64,000 nt of DNA from Bettongia penicillata ogilbyi (taxonomy: Eukaryota > Chordata > Mammalia > Diprotodontia > Potoroidae), in NCBI GenBank assembly GCA_023548195.1, contig JAJHZJ010000014.1:16751718-16815717 (forward strand), read 5' to 3'. Positions 49,475 through 60,999 of the stretch are shown in pieces. Each line of letters begins with the position of its first letter. The first letter of the stretch is position 1. The translations under genes and the position numbers were made by a program. Below the pieces are notes generated by a model that was not told the DNA's origin, searched no databases, and saw nothing but the letters and a program-made list of their open reading frames with translations.

Positions 49475-50560
49475 ATCTCAAACTCAAAATGTCTACAAAT
49501 GATCTCTGTCTTTTCTCAAAATCCATCCCTCTTATGAACCTTTCTCTTTTCCTCAAAGGCTTCACCATTTTTCCAGCTACCTAAGTATGCAGCTTCAGAG
49601 TCACCCTCGACTCCTTATTTTCATTCACCCCACATATCCTACCAGCTGCCAAATCTTGCTAATTCTACCTGAACAACCTTTCTTGCATCCATTCCATTCT
49701 CTCCATTTACCTGACCAACACTATATAATTCAGGCATTAATCACCTTTCACTTGGATTACTGTGATAATCTTAGAACTGATCTCCCTACTTCCAGTACCT
49801 TCTTCTCTTCAGTTGAACCTCCACACTGCAGCCAAAATTATATTAAGAAAGCATAGATATGACCATTTCACTCCTTTTTTTATCAGCTCCAGTGACTCCT
49901 ATTGTTCAATAGAACAAACCCCCAAATCTGAAATAGTTTTATAAAGAAATTTATTAGGTTGTTTGGTAGAGAAAGCAGGCTAGAAAGAAGGGCTGGCTTT
50001 TTCTCCAAGTCTTTGTGAGGTTACATTACGCAGAGTTCAGATAGGGGCATAAGGACATTCGCCTGATTGGCTTAATGTAAGCACTATGCATTCTCCAAAA
50101 GAAGGGTAGTTTGAGATATATATCAGCAGCTAAGTCAATCAAATTTGGTGAACCCAAAACACAAGCTTTGGGTAGATTCAACAAAAGACTTGAAGGAACC
50201 CAAAACCAGCCCTGATCCTTACAAGTATCTGACTTCCCTGGAATATCTCTGAGATCAGCCTGACCTCTATAATAAGCTTTTTGGGTTAGACACTTTTTTA
50301 ACCACATAAAGCTAGGTTCAAACAATATTGATAAATGATAATGATCCTATTGCTGCTAGGATAAAAATAATAACTCCTCCAGTTGGCATTTAAATTCTTT
50401 CACTACCTGATTTCAATCTTTTCTAGGCTTATTGTACATTACTCTCTTTTCATTCACTCTACTTTCCAAAAAAACTGCCTTTCCTTGATAGTCCTCATGT
50501 GACCTTCCATCTTCCATTATCTTTGTCTCACATTCTTGGTATCTACTTTCTTTTCACCTT
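49475..50560 (+). repeat. L2 LINE fragment, sense, with internal insertion
   Basis: L2 ORF2-like text (CATTAATCACCTTTCACTTG, GTGATAATCTTAGAACTGAT, CCAGTGACTCCTATTG) continues after a 440-bp insertion with TCCTATTGCTGCTAGGATAA and TTTAAATTCTTTCACTACCT. Confidence 0.8.
49905..50344. mobile_element. Unclassified 440-bp insertion in L2, 8-bp duplication
   Basis: L2 breaks at TCCTATTG (49897-49904) and resumes at the same eight bases (50345-50352). The inner ends TGTTCAATAG... and ...GGTTCAAACA (plus strand) are partly inverted. On the minus strand an AATAAA sits near the far end (complement of TTTATT at 49948-49953). Possible solo LTR on the minus strand or a hAT-type element (8-bp duplications); not resolved. 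Confidence 0.55.
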
Positions 50561-50569
50561 TACTTCTTA

Positions 50570-51560
50570 GTCAGCAAACATTTACTAAACACTGTTCAAG
50601 GCACTGTGCAAAGGGTTGAAGATACTAAAAAAAAGGCAAAAATATTATCCCGCCTTCAACTGGCTCTATTCTAATGAGGGAGAAAACAGGCAAAAAAAAA
50701 AATTCAGTGTAAATGGAAGCCAATATTGGAGGGAAAGCATGGAGGTAGAGGGTGGTGCATTGGAAAAGGTTTCCGGAAGAAAGTTGGATTTTATCTAAGT
50801 CCTGTAGGAATATAGGGAAAATGAAAGGCAGTCAATGAAAAGGCTTGGAGTTGGGAGATGATGGAGTATCATCTGTGAGGAAAAGTGTTATTGGATCCTA
50901 GAGCACAAGAAGGGGGGTAAATTGTAAGAAGTTTGCAAAACTAGGAAGAGATCAGATTGTGAAGGCCCTTAAATGTCAGAGGATTTTATATTTGATTCTG
51001 GAACTGGAATTTACTGAGGGGGGAAAGTAATAGGTGGCATGATTAGACTTGTGCTTTGGGAAGATCACTTTGATAGTTGAGTAGAAGATGGACCTGAAAC
51101 AGAGAGGGCTTGAGTCAGAGAGACCAAGCAAAAGACTATTGCAATAATCAAGGTGTGAAGTTATGATGACTCTGTGAGTGGAGAGGAAGAGACACATACC
51201 AGAGTTCTTAGGATGGTAGAAATGACAAGACAAAACCAAATCAGAAAGAGTTTCAATGAGGAGCAGAGGATGAAACCGAGAATATGAACCTGGGTGACTG
51301 GAAGAATATTGGTATCCTTGACCATAAGAAAGTCTAGAAGAGGGGAGGACCTGGAGGGAAAAACAATGAGTTGTTTTGGAAATTTTGAGTTGAAAACATT
51401 TATAAACTATCCAGTTCAAGATGTTGAAAATGCAGGTGATGATATTAGACTCAAGAGAGAAATGAGGGTTGGATATACAGATCTGGGGATCCTCTGCTAG
51501 AAAAGATAACTGAATCCTTGGGATCTTATGTTATCACTAAGTGAGATAGTTTAGAAAGAG
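50570..51560 (-). mobile_element. L2 LINE fragment, antisense
   Basis: Left end AGCAAACATTTACTAAACAC (tail complement), then GAAGGCCCTTAAATGTCAGA, CTATTGCAATAATCAAGGTG and ATGTTGAAAATGCAGGTGATG. The minus-strand frame at 50976-51419 includes SHLDYCNSLLLGLSDSSP. Confidence 0.85.
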
Positions 51561-51754
51561 AAGAGGGTCTAGCAAAAAAATTTATATTTATTATACATGG
51601 TATGACTTTAATGAATTTGATTCTTTGTATGACTTGTAAGATGTCTCACTACTTTAGAGCCACACCTTTTACATTATATTTTTTACATACTATCATAACA
51701 AAATAAAGCACACTTAACATATACAATTATTATTGGGTTACATTTCCATCTATC

Positions 51755-52215
51755 ATGTTTGTCCTTCAGTTTTGAAGAGGAACAATGATGTCATGGGGTT
51801 CTGTCTTGATTCATGTGTGAAATTGATTTAGATGAGGCTTGTGTAAAGTTGACAGTCTCACTCTCTTTTCCAGAGTCATGAAGGTCAAAAATCAAGACAA
51901 CTGGCAATGGCCCAGAATGCATTGGATGACCTTGTTGTCCTCAACGTCTGACCAAACTCAAAGCATTCCACAGCACCTGCTTCAGCCTCCTTTGTGGCCA
52001 TTGGAACCAATCGTTCTTATTCACCCGTTCCACATTCTTCGCAAAGCTGTTTGGAGGCCTATCAATTACCTTCAGTTTGATTTAGCCCATCTGCTGAGAC
52101 ATTATACTGAGGTGTGGCCACCGTGCATGCTCCAGCTTCTTGGAGACACAGATGAAACATTGGAGGATGCACAGTCTTGAAAAGGACTCAGCAAGCCCTC
52201 CCATCAGAGGTTCTA
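51755..52215 (+). repeat. RTE-related SINE, sense, nearly full
   Basis: Head TGTTTGTCCTTCAGTTTTGA, then AACAATGATGTCATGGGG, CAATGGCCCAGAATGCATTG, GTCTGACCAAACTCAAAGCA and an end near GATGAAACATTGGAGGATGC. The best-preserved sense copy of this family here. Confidence 0.82.
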
Positions 52216-52664
52216 ATCCTCCTAGAACATCCCACGTGCTCCTTTACTCAGGTACAAATGGTTGAAAGTTTCCATAAGTTACTAAAAATAATATTTCATA
52301 CATAGGGTTATGACAAAATTTTGGTTTTCTGTTTTTATTTTTCTAGTTCTTTAGTTTTTATAATCACCACCCAGGCCAACTGTTCCCTTTGTCACAGACA
52401 ATCATATTGACAAAGATCATGTATATGACTTCTCTAGAGCTGGAATTTCTTGTCCTTGCTGTTCTCCTACCCTTGGACTGACATGAGCTTCTATTCTGTA
52501 AGTCTTTTTAGTTCCTCCTCCTCTCTACATCCCTTTGCTTAGGTCATAAGAGAACAACATGATCATCATGCTACTAGGGATGGGGATAAATAAGCCAGAT
52601 TAGTTTATTTTAAATTTTATTTTATTACTGCAGTAATAAAGAAGTTTATTTGAAGAAGTATCTG

Positions 52665-53045
52665 GAAGATAGAACCAAGATGGCTAAGGAGGAGGAGGCA
52701 ATATAGCAGAGCTCCCTTCCACAAAACTGCAAACAGACCCAGAAAATGTACCAGACTGAATCCTGGGGACAGTCAGGTAAAGGAAAAGGGAGTCGCTTGT
52801 CCATTCTATCCCTTTCTCACAGGAAGAAAGACAAAAAGGTCCTGCAGACACTGTGGAAAGTTGAGCCAGGATCAAGCTTCACCTTGACTGAGAAGGGGAG
52901 TTGGTCCCGGTTGGCCTATTCCCAGATAGGAGGCCCTGGACATTGTACCTATAAAGGAAGAGTTCCCAAGCTGGCAGCAGCAGCAGTTCAGGCCACACTA
53001 GTGGATTGGGGTCTCAGTTGTAGCATCTAACCCAGCCTACGGAGA
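52665..53045 (+). mobile_element. L1 5' UTR fragment, sense
   Basis: Opens with GAACCAAGATGGCTAAGGAG (YY1-like start) and a G-rich 5' UTR. Ends where antisense L2 begins. Like the copy at 44566-45520 it keeps the 5' end but not the 3' end. Confidence 0.65.
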
Positions 53046-53049
53046 AGAT

Positions 53050-53560
53050 GCTGTGAAACCAGAAATGACAAGATTTGGCTATTTGGGGTGAACGAGAGGA
53101 AGCAGTTGATATTGTGAGCCTGGGTGACTGGAAGAATGGAGGAACTCAAGGAAAGTTCGGGAGAGGAGAGAATCTGGAGGGAACAATTATGAAGTCTACT
53201 TTGGACCTGTCAAGTTTGAGATCCCTTCAGGACATCCGATTCAAGATATCTGAGAGGCAGTAGAAGATGTATGGCTGTGGTTCAGAAGAGGGTTTGGGTC
53301 TGAATATGTAGATCGGATAATCATTTCCACAGGAATGATAACTGAACATTTAGGAGCTGGTGGTATGTCAAGTAAAAAGTAGAGTGAGAAGAGAAGACCT
53401 GGGATAGAACCTTGAAACATGACCGTATTTACTGAGTGTGATCTGGACAAAGAACCAGCAAAGGAGGAACATCCAGGCAGGGGAACCAGGAGAGAGCAAA
53501 ATCTAGATAAAAGAAAGTGTCTGGAAGAAGGTAACTCATGCTGTCAAATACTGCAGACAT
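53050..53560 (-). repeat. L2 LINE fragment, antisense
   Basis: GCCTGGGTGACTGGAAGAAT, GTTTGAGATCCCTTCAGGAC and ACTGAACATTTAGGAGCTGG fit antisense L2 order. A short L2 tail in sense (CTCAATAAATGCTTG) lies at 53672-53686. Confidence 0.75.
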
Positions 53561-53978
53561 ACCAAGAAATATTAGAATTGAGAAGAAGCTGTTTCCTCCT
53601 TCTCCTCCTCCTTTTTTTTTTTTGCTTTGTATCTCCAGTTCTTAGCATAGTATCTAGTATGCTGTAGGTCCTCAATAAATGCTTGTTGATTAAAAAAAAT
53701 TGGGCATTTTAGTGAGCTTCAAGTTCAATGTGGGTCAACCGTATGAACATTAGGCAAGAAAGCTTGTGCAACTTTGACAGCTCTCGTATCTCCTCTTGGT
53801 CTTGAATTTAAACACTCCAGTTTTCTTTACACCATCCTGGTATGGAATGGTGTCATTTCCTCTCCTCACCCTGGTCTCTGCATTCTACTGGCAGTGCCTT
53901 TCCTACAATGTGGTGCCTAGATCTAAACAAAGAACTCAAGGGATGGTCTGACCAGGCCAAGTCACAATGGGACCACTG

Positions 53979-54220
53979 AGGCAGTTAGCTATCACAATGG
54001 ACTTGGAGTCAAAATGATCTGAGTTCAAATCCTGCCTCAAACATTTACTTAACTGTATGACCCTTGGCAAATCACAAGCTCTCTCAGTCTCAGTTTCTTC
54101 TCTATAAAATGGGGATAATGGTAGTGCTTCCCTCACAAGGCTGTTGTAAAGACCAAATGAAATAACATATGTAAAGCACTTTGTGCTATATAAATGTTAG
54201 CTATTCTTCTTTTATTATTA
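53979..54220 (+). repeat. CORE/MIR-type tRNA SINE, sense
   Basis: GGCAGTTAGCTATCACAATG head, TCAAATCCTGCCTCAAACAT, then MIR-type tail with GTAAAGCACTTTGTGCTATA. Confidence 0.87.
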
Positions 54221-54766
54221 TCATTGTGATTAACTGTGACTTCAAAGCACTGCCATTTAAAAGGAAGATTAGTCTTGTCTTGGCCCTAGGTGGAAGAATC
54301 AGGAGCAATTAATGAAAGGTCCATTTCTATTTGGTATAAGGAAAAAATTCTTAATGAAAGTAGGCCCCAAATCCCATAGGTCACCTGCCTCTGGAGGGCA
54401 GAGGCTTTTTGGATAGAAGATTCCTGTTTAGCTGTGGTTTGAATCATACCTCTGAAGTTTTTTTCAGCTCTATCATTCTGTGACTAGATGAAATAATTTC
54501 TCCCAGTTCCAAGCTTCTGTAGTCCTAAAAGATTAAAAAAATATGAAGTCTAACTAAGTTCACATATTAATGGAAAGGAGTCTTAGTCAAAATATACATG
54601 ATTATATCATATTCTTTCCTGTTAGAAAGCAGGAAAGTCACTAGGGACCTAAAGGAATTGGACTAGGATGATGCTGAAGGAAGAGAGGTACAGAAATGGG
54701 AGGTTGGAGGAGTCAGTTTCATATTTTTACTTGCTACTAGGTTTATTTATCTTTACCTAGGTAAAG
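54221..54766. other. No gene or repeat recognised
   Basis: Unassigned sequence between two SINEs. Confidence 0.4.
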
Positions 54767-55036
54767 ACACATAGCACAATGGATAGAGCTTTGAACCTGA
54801 AGTCAGGAAGAACTGAGTTCAAATCTAGCCTCAGATGCTTATTCATTGTGTGATTCTGGGCAAGTCATTTAACCTCTTCTGCTCCAGTTTCCTCAAATGT
54901 AAAATGGGGATGATAATAATAGTACCTATCTCAGGGTTGTTGTGAGGATCAACTGAGGTAATATTTGCAAGGGCTTAGCACTTAATACAGGGGCTGGAAC
55001 ATAGTAGGCACTTAATAAATGTTTGTTTCCTTTCTT
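54767..55036 (+). repeat. CORE/MIR-type tRNA SINE, sense
   Basis: GCACAATGGATAGAGCTTTG, TTCAAATCTAGCCTCAGATG, CAAATGTAAAATGGGGATGA, and a TTAATAAATGTTTG end. Confidence 0.88.
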
Positions 55037-55619
55037 TGTATGTATAGACAAATAGAAGCTGTGGAAAAAAATATTTCTCAACTTGCAAGATAGCCCAGGA
55101 AGGCAACTCCATGAGAATTATATCTTTGACCATCCTCTACTTCTCTCCAAAGTATCCTCAGTTGGAAGGAAAATGTGAGGGGTTGTCTCAAGAGAAAAGC
55201 ATAATTATCCAGTTTCAGATTCTAACAGGTGGTGAAGGAGTATGTTGGTTTAAATGAAGGGCCTGGATGCTGCACAGCAAATCTTCCTTCAACACAAAGG
55301 TCACCATGCAAAGGGAAAGATTATACATAACAGTAACAGACCAGAGAGTATCAAATTGGCTCTGGTCTTGATCTCAGATTAACAAGGAAGTAATAGAAGC
55401 ATCTTGATGTGGGTACCAGAATTGTCAGAAAAATTCTGAGCCTGTTCCCTGGCCTTCTCAGCCATGTAGCTGCCTCTAAGAAAGTCTCTTTACTTCTTAT
55501 TCAGGTACAGTATTTTTGGGTGATCTAAAGTCAAAGGAAAAGAGAAGAATTGCTCTGAAACTGGAAGGCATGTATCCCTGTAGCAGGTACATGGGAAAGT
55601 GATAAAATACTTAATTGGA
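55037..55619. other. No gene or repeat recognised
   Basis: Mixed-composition sequence with no frame or repeat I can name. Confidence 0.4.
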
Positions 55620-56330
55620 TGTCAGTCAATGAATATTTATTAAATGTCTTCTCTGTACTAGGCACTGTGTAGTGGGGATACAAAGAAAGACAAAAAATAG
55701 TCCCTACTATCAAAGAGCTTATAGTATGATGAAAGAGACAACATCTAAACCACCACGTATAGATAAGACACACACATGCATGTATGTATCTATATATGTA
55801 CGTATATACATATATGTATCATATACCATATATGTGTATACACACAATAAATTGGAAGTAATGAACAGAAAGAAGGGATTAGAATTGAGAAGGATCCAGA
55901 AGGGCTTCCTGTAGAAGGTGGGATTTTAGCTGGGGCTTGAAGAAATACAGGGAATTCAGGGGTTGGGGAAGTAAAAGAAAAGCTTTCCAGGTATAGGAGA
56001 TAGTCTATAAACTCACCGAGTCAGGAGATGGAGTTTCTTGTTTGAGAAACAGCAAAGAGGCCAGTGTCTATGCCTTGCAGAATGTGTGGGAGAGGCAAGG
56101 TATGAGAAAACAGAAAAAGTTGAGAGGGGGTGGTTATGAAGAGTTTTGAATGCCAGAGAGAGGATCTAAGAGGTGACCATGAGTTACTGAAACTTGTTGA
56201 GTGGTGGGGTGACATATTTAGACCTGTACTTTAGAAAGATTGCTTTTATAGTTGAGTGGAGTATACAGTGGAGTAGGGAGAGACTTGTTACAGGCAGATC
56301 GACCAGAAGGCTATAGTAGTACAGGGGGTG
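55620..56330 (-). mobile_element. L2 LINE fragment, antisense (part 1)
   Basis: Left end AATGAATATTTATTAAATGT and AGGCACTGTGTAGTGGGGAT, then AGTTTCTTGTTTGAGAAACA and TTTGAATGCCAGAGAGAGGA. A (TATG/CA)n tract is inside at 55770-55850. The 5' continuation of the same L2 is probably 57528-57760. Confidence 0.85.
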
Positions 56331-56334
56331 TATG

Positions 56335-56810
56335 GTGTATTCTAGTCATCCATCTTTAGGTCCACCTGTCACCCAGCTCTCACCTATGGCTCCAAAGAAC
56401 TGTAGAACGCACTGCAGCCACAACCCAGTAAAGCTGTTTTTGCAGTTGGGCTAAACCAGGGTTGAGGGGAGTTGACAGTCATCAAATTAGTTGGTGAGTT
56501 AGGGGGATATCTACCCAAAGCATGTGAAGTCTTCCCCTGGTAGAATAGGCAGATGAGAATAATTTGTTCCAGTGGCCAAAAACGAGGCTGAAGCAGGTGC
56601 TATGGAATACTTGGAGCTTGGTCAGTCACTGAGGACAACAAGGTCATCCACTGCATCCTGGGCCATTGCCAGTTGTCTTGACTTTTATCCTGTCACTGGA
56701 CTTTAATGACTCTGGAAGAGAGAGTGAGGCATGAAACTCTGCATCACTTAAATCGAATTCCCCCACCTGTCAAGATATCACCAGTGATGTCACTGGTTGT
56801 AAGACCCAGA
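56335..56810 (-). repeat. RTE-related SINE, antisense
   Basis: GCCAGTTGTCTTGACTTTTA, CAAGGTCATCCACTGCATCC and GGCTAAACCAGGGTTGAGGG, the antisense of 51755-52215. It ends near 56810 with complement of the CTTGACAGGTGGGGG-like head, and splits the L2. Confidence 0.8.
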
Positions 56811-57000
56811 ATGCCCTTGCCCAAGGATCCCTGTACCTCCCCCATAACCATGGGGTGTTCTTTTTATACTAAATGAAAAGGCCAAAGAGCTTCAGGTTGA
56901 TTACAGTTAATAGTTTAATCAATTTGGGTTACTTACATTTGGGGTGGTATGACTCTCTGCCAAGTCATCCTCAGCCCAGGGTGGCAGCCAGAGTGGAGAG

Positions 57001-57510
57001 TGAAACAATTTTTTTCTAGATATGGCCAATGTGGAAATTAGTTTTGATTGATTACATGTATTTGTAATGGATTTTGTTTTTCTTATGTTTTCAACTTCCC
57101 CAGGGTGGGGGGTGGGAGGGTGGAGGTAGGGGAGAGAATGTGAGAAGATGGATGTTGGTAGACTAGTATGTGTGTGTATGTGTGCATGAAACTTGGAAAC
57201 TATATGTACATAATACAGATACATGGACATATAAACTTGGAAGCACAACACATATGCACATATGTATATACATGCATACATGCATACAAAACTTAAGAAA
57301 TTCCTGAGAACTCATGCTGAAACATTTTGCCCACCTTCTGAAAGAAAGGTGATGGACATATTTTTTTTGACATGGTCAATGAGAAGTTTCGTTTTGTTTG
57401 ACTATATATATTTGTAACGGATTTTTTCTTTCTTTCTCATTGGGCAGAAGAAGGGAAGTGAGAGGGAAAGAAGGTCTATCTTTGAAAATCAAATTTAATT
57501 TAAAAAAAAT
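57001..57510 (+). repeat. Two L1 3'-end fragments with a CATA microsatellite between
   Basis: 57010-57160 and 57365-57510 share ATGGCCAAT/ATGGTCAAT-GAGAA, TTTGTAA(T/C)GGATTTT and TTTTTCTT with A-rich or G-rich ends, as at the 3' ends of marsupial L1. An interrupted TGTGTA/CATA repeat at 57165-57290 separates them. Confidence 0.6.
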
Positions 57511-57527
57511 GTCTTTGTGACATCCTG

Positions 57528-57760
57528 TTTGGGGTGTTCAACAGGCTGTTAGAAATGGAAAACTAAAGGTTAGTAGAGAAGAGATGGTTAGACAAGTAGA
57601 TTTGAGAAATATCTGCATAAAGATGATAATTGAATCCATGTGAAGTGAGGAGATCACCAAGTGGAATAGTGTAGAAGAAGAGACAGAGCCTTGTGATCGT
57701 GGTTATCAGATATGATCTGGATAAATATCTAGCAAAGGAGACTAAGAAGGATTAAAAAAA
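57528..57760 (-). repeat. L2 LINE fragment, antisense (part 2)
   Basis: TTTGGGGTGTTCAACAGGCT and GCATAAAGATGATAATTGAA match the antisense L2 order seen at 14380-14500. A poly-A run ends it near 57765. Confidence 0.75.
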
Positions 57761-58069
57761 AAACCCAAACCAAAAACAACTTTACATGATCACTTGATGC
57801 GGTGATTCCAAAATATGCGTTTTGACTCTACAGTCTGTGCATCTTTTAATTCTTCAGCTCCTCCAATCATACTACCTGCTAGGGAAAAGTACCTTAACTG
57901 GGAAGAACACACTGTCCATTGCTAATGACTAGATTTTCTGCAGTTAATATTTAGCTTTACATTTTTTGATCTAGTTAGGAGTCTTTTGGTACATAATCTC
58001 TTTACTGCTTCTCTTTATTTCTATCACAGATTCTAATAACTATAACCTGCCATACGTTGTAAGTTAGCT
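57761..58069. other. No gene or repeat recognised
   Basis: Unique-looking sequence of about 300 bp. Confidence 0.4.
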
Positions 58070-58235
58070 TGGTATAGAGAAAAGAACTCTGAATTTGGAG
58101 TGAAAAGATTTGGGCCTCCTACTTCTTAAGTGACTTACACCTTGTGGCCATTGGCAAATCACTTAAATTTTCCAATGATTAAGTTCCCTCATCTGCAAAA
58201 TGAAAGCAATAATGCATATTCTACAAACTCCAATG
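58070..58235 (+). repeat. MIR SINE, sense
   Basis: GAATTTGGAGTGAAAAGATT, GTGGCCATTGGCAAATCACT and CCTCATCTGCAAAATGAAAG, a degraded MIR. Confidence 0.7.
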
Positions 58236-58409
58236 ACATTTACTTACTTGCTTTTCTTTGAAGAAGATTTATGAAAACAAGCCACCAAATCTTATCTTTT
58301 CAATTAGATTGTAAGCATCTTGATTTCACCAAGTGTCATATTTCTTTTTTTCTTAGCCACATCCTTTTACAAATTGCTGTTCCTGTGATGGAGTCTGTTC
58401 CATACTATG

Positions 58410-59345
58410 AAAATGTAAGTACCATGTGTCCCTGACTAACGTGGATCTTAATCCACTCACATTAACCATGAGTGTCCCACAAAGTTCTATCCTGTGACCT
58501 CTTCTCTTCTCCCTTTGCAATATCTCACTTGGTGATCTCAGCAGTTCCCATGGACTCAGTTATTATGCAAGTGATTCTCAAAACTACTTACCAACCCCAA
58601 CTTCTCTGTTGATCTCATTACCTGTTGGACACATCAAACTGGGTATGTCGGAGACATCAAACTCAACATATTTAAAACTGAACTCATTGTCTTCCTGTCC
58701 TTCCCCCAAGCATTCCTTCTTCCTAATTTCCCTATTGCTGTTAAAAGTACCCCTATCCTCTGTCATCCACTCTCCAAAACTAGGTGCCATCCTCAACTCC
58801 TCACCCTCACAGCTTCCCCACCCCCACATCCAATCTATTTCCAAGGCCTATCAATTTTACCTTCATAACATCTCTCACTTTTCTCTCTTCTGACACTTCT
58901 ACCATCCTGGTGCCAGACCTTATCATTTCTTGCTTGGATCATAGTCTTCTGGTTGGTCTGCCTGACACAAGTCTTTCCCCACTCCATTCTACCTTCTACT
59001 CAACTGTCAAAGTAATCTTCCTGAAGCACAGGTCTAACTATGTCATCTCACTACTCAATAAATTCCAATGACCCCCTGTCTCCTCCAGGGTCCTCTGGCA
59101 TTCAAAGCTCTTCATAACCTGCTCTCCTAATTTTTTAAATCTTTTACCTTACCTTTCCCACATACGCTGCAATTTAGTAACACTGGCCTCCTTGCTGTTT
59201 CTTGAACAAGATACTCCATCTCCTGATTCTGGGGCATTTTCATTGGCTGTAACTAATATTTGGAATATTCTCCCTCCTCATCTTTGTCTCTTGACTTCTC
59301 TGGATTTCTTCAAGTTCCAGCTAAAATTCTACCTTCTATAGGATG
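58410..59345 (+). mobile_element. L2 LINE fragment, sense
   Basis: Ordered L2 ORF2 blocks: GACCTCTTCTCTTCTCCCTT, CTGAACTCATTGTCTTCCTG, CTTCCCCACCCCCACATCCA, TTATCATTTCTTGCTTGGAT (LIISCLDHSLLVGLPDTSLS in frame), TTCATAACCTGCTCTCCTAA and AACACTGGCCTCCTTGCTGT. It lacks the extreme 3' tail. Frames at 58609-58893 and 58784-59071 are remnants of its ORF2, not host genes. Confidence 0.9.
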
Positions 59346-59371
59346 TTTTTCATGATCCCTCTTAATTCTAG

Positions 59372-59705
59372 TGGCAGCTAGGTGGTGCAGTGAATAGAGC
59401 AATGACCCTACAAGTCAGGAAGACTTTTAAAAAAAAATCTAGCTTGAGGCATTTACTAGCTGTATGACCCTGGGCAAGTCACTAAATCTCATCTGTCTCA
59501 GTTTTCTGAACTGTAAAATGGGATTAATAAATAGCACCTATCTCCCAGGATTACTGTGAGGATCAGAGGTGGTAATATCTGCAAAGTTCCTGGTACATAG
59601 TAGGCAGTCAATAAATAGTTGTTTTTCCCTAGTGTCTTCCCTCTTTGTTGATTATCCTGTATATATTGTATTTGTACGTAATAAGTGCTTAACAAATGTA
59701 TATTG
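59372..59705 (+). repeat. CORE/MIR-type tRNA SINE, sense
   Basis: TGGCAGCTAGGTGGTGCAGT head, CTGGGCAAGTCACTAAATCT, CAGTTTTCTGAACTGTAAAA, then TAGTAGGCAGTCAATAAATA and a final AAGTGCTTAACAAATG. This is the last clear repeat before INSM2. Confidence 0.9.
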
Positions 59706-60085
59706 ACAGACTAACTGGAGCTATAAGACAGACTGAAGTGCTAAGACATATCTTTATGTAGAACAAGAGTTAAGTATGAACAGGGGAATTACCTTATCTG
59801 AGAAAGGAAAAAAGCTACTCAGTACTTCCCCTTGCCCTTCACAACATTCATCAGAGACATACTATACTCCTTAACTAATAAGACACTAAACTGTCTAATT
59901 TCTTGAGCCTTTGCAAGGAAGCACAATCTCCACACTAAGCAACCTTAATCACAAATAAACTCATGTTGTCAGAGACTGGTAGTCTCAAGCAATGATAGAT
60001 GTAAGACACGCTTCAACAGCAAATTTAGGAACTGATCAGTACGTTAATTCATTCTGCTTTTCTGTTGTTGCTTTTCTATTAGTTC

Positions 60086-60153
60086 AGTGCAAGTAGAGAG
60101 ATATTTCAGCTGTTACTAAAGTGCAGGTAGAGAGATATTTCACCTGTTACTAA
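60086..60153. repeat. 34-bp perfect-length tandem duplication carrying an E-box
   Basis: Unit 1 60086-60119 and unit 2 60120-60153 differ at only two positions. They abut directly. The E-box is CAGCTG in unit 1 and CACCTG in unit 2. Confidence 0.95.
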
Positions 60154-60809
60154 TTTACACGCTCCTTCTAAGCTTTCCACAGATCCCCTGCGATCTCCCT
60201 TCCTTTACTTTTCCCAAGACGCTAATATAGACCTCCAAATGCCTGTTACCCTCCCAGTCAAAGGACCTTCTAGGCTGACTCGGCCTTCCTAGCACAGTCC
60301 CCCAAAAGGAACCCAAACACTGCCCGTGATCACAAGTCTGTCTTTTCTTCTCTGAGACTTCTTTTGTCGCGGTCCCACACCCCAATTCTTTCTCAGAGAC
60401 CTGAGGTGCTGGAGAAGGAAGGGGAATTCCGGTCGCTTTCTCATCTCTAGAAATTCTTCCATTTTTCTCTCGGGGCCAGGCTTCTGTAGGGTAGGGAAGC
60501 TCCAGCTGCCACAGGCTATCGAGGCTCCCCGTCTTTGTCTGAGAGAAGGAAGGGGGGCCAGGAGCAGAGACCCGAGAGTGTAATTGTGGGCTGGCTGGGG
60601 AAGGCTGAGGGCGTTGTGCCTCCCCTGCACATCGGCAGGCTTACCTTCCCGCGGCTTTCCCGGGCCTTCACCTTCACTGAATTAGTGTGACTGGACGTCT
60701 AAGATAGGTATCATTCTAACCCTAGACTGGCAAGGAAATGATTTTGCTGGATGAGGGAGATAATGCTGTTTGAACTCGGGGAAGGCGTGGCAAAGCAAAC
60801 TCTCCCTCT

Positions 60810-60827
60810 CCCCCCCCCCCCCCCCCC
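60810..60827 (+). repeat. 18-base C homopolymer in the INSM2 proximal region
   Basis: C run directly preceded by a CCCTCTC tract. Length may vary between individuals or be misassembled. Confidence 0.95.
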
Positions 60828-60993
60828 GGGTGCTTATCCAACCACCAAGGTAGCCAGCCTGGGCAGCTGCGATCTGAGACCCTGCCCGCCCCCTACCCCC
60901 CGTTTCCGGCACAGGTTTCTACTCCTGATTGGGCAGCACCTTCCCATCCCAGAGCGAGGTTGACTGCCCCCTCTGCCCAGCTGGCGTCTCAGC

Positions 60994-60999
60994 TATAAA
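60994..60999 (+). promoter_or_regulatory. INSM2 TATA box
   Basis: TATAAA in AGCTATAAAGGCCGG. The transcription start is expected near 61025, about 90 bp before the ATG. Consistent with a single-exon, tissue-restricted gene. Confidence 0.8.

Larger units (their letters stand above)
59710..60990 (+). promoter_or_regulatory. INSM2 upstream region with E-boxes
   Basis: Repeat-poor sequence whose GC content rises towards the gene. CAGCTG E-boxes lie at 60107-60112 (in a duplicated unit), 60503-60508, 60864-60869 and 60978-60983. CACCTG lies at 60141-60146. An inverted CCAAT box (ATTGG, 60928-60932) sits about 60 bp before the TATA box. CAGCTG is the site preferred by neurogenic bHLH factors such as ASCL1. 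That they act on INSM2 here is inference. Small frames on the minus strand (60155-60912) look like chance frames in GC-rich DNA. Confidence 0.55.

Noticed and set aside
60155..60912. Minus-strand frames upstream of INSM2 as a divergent gene
   Set aside because: Low-complexity, overlapping, Arg/Gly-rich chance frames in GC-rich promoter DNA; no splice or start context that stands out.
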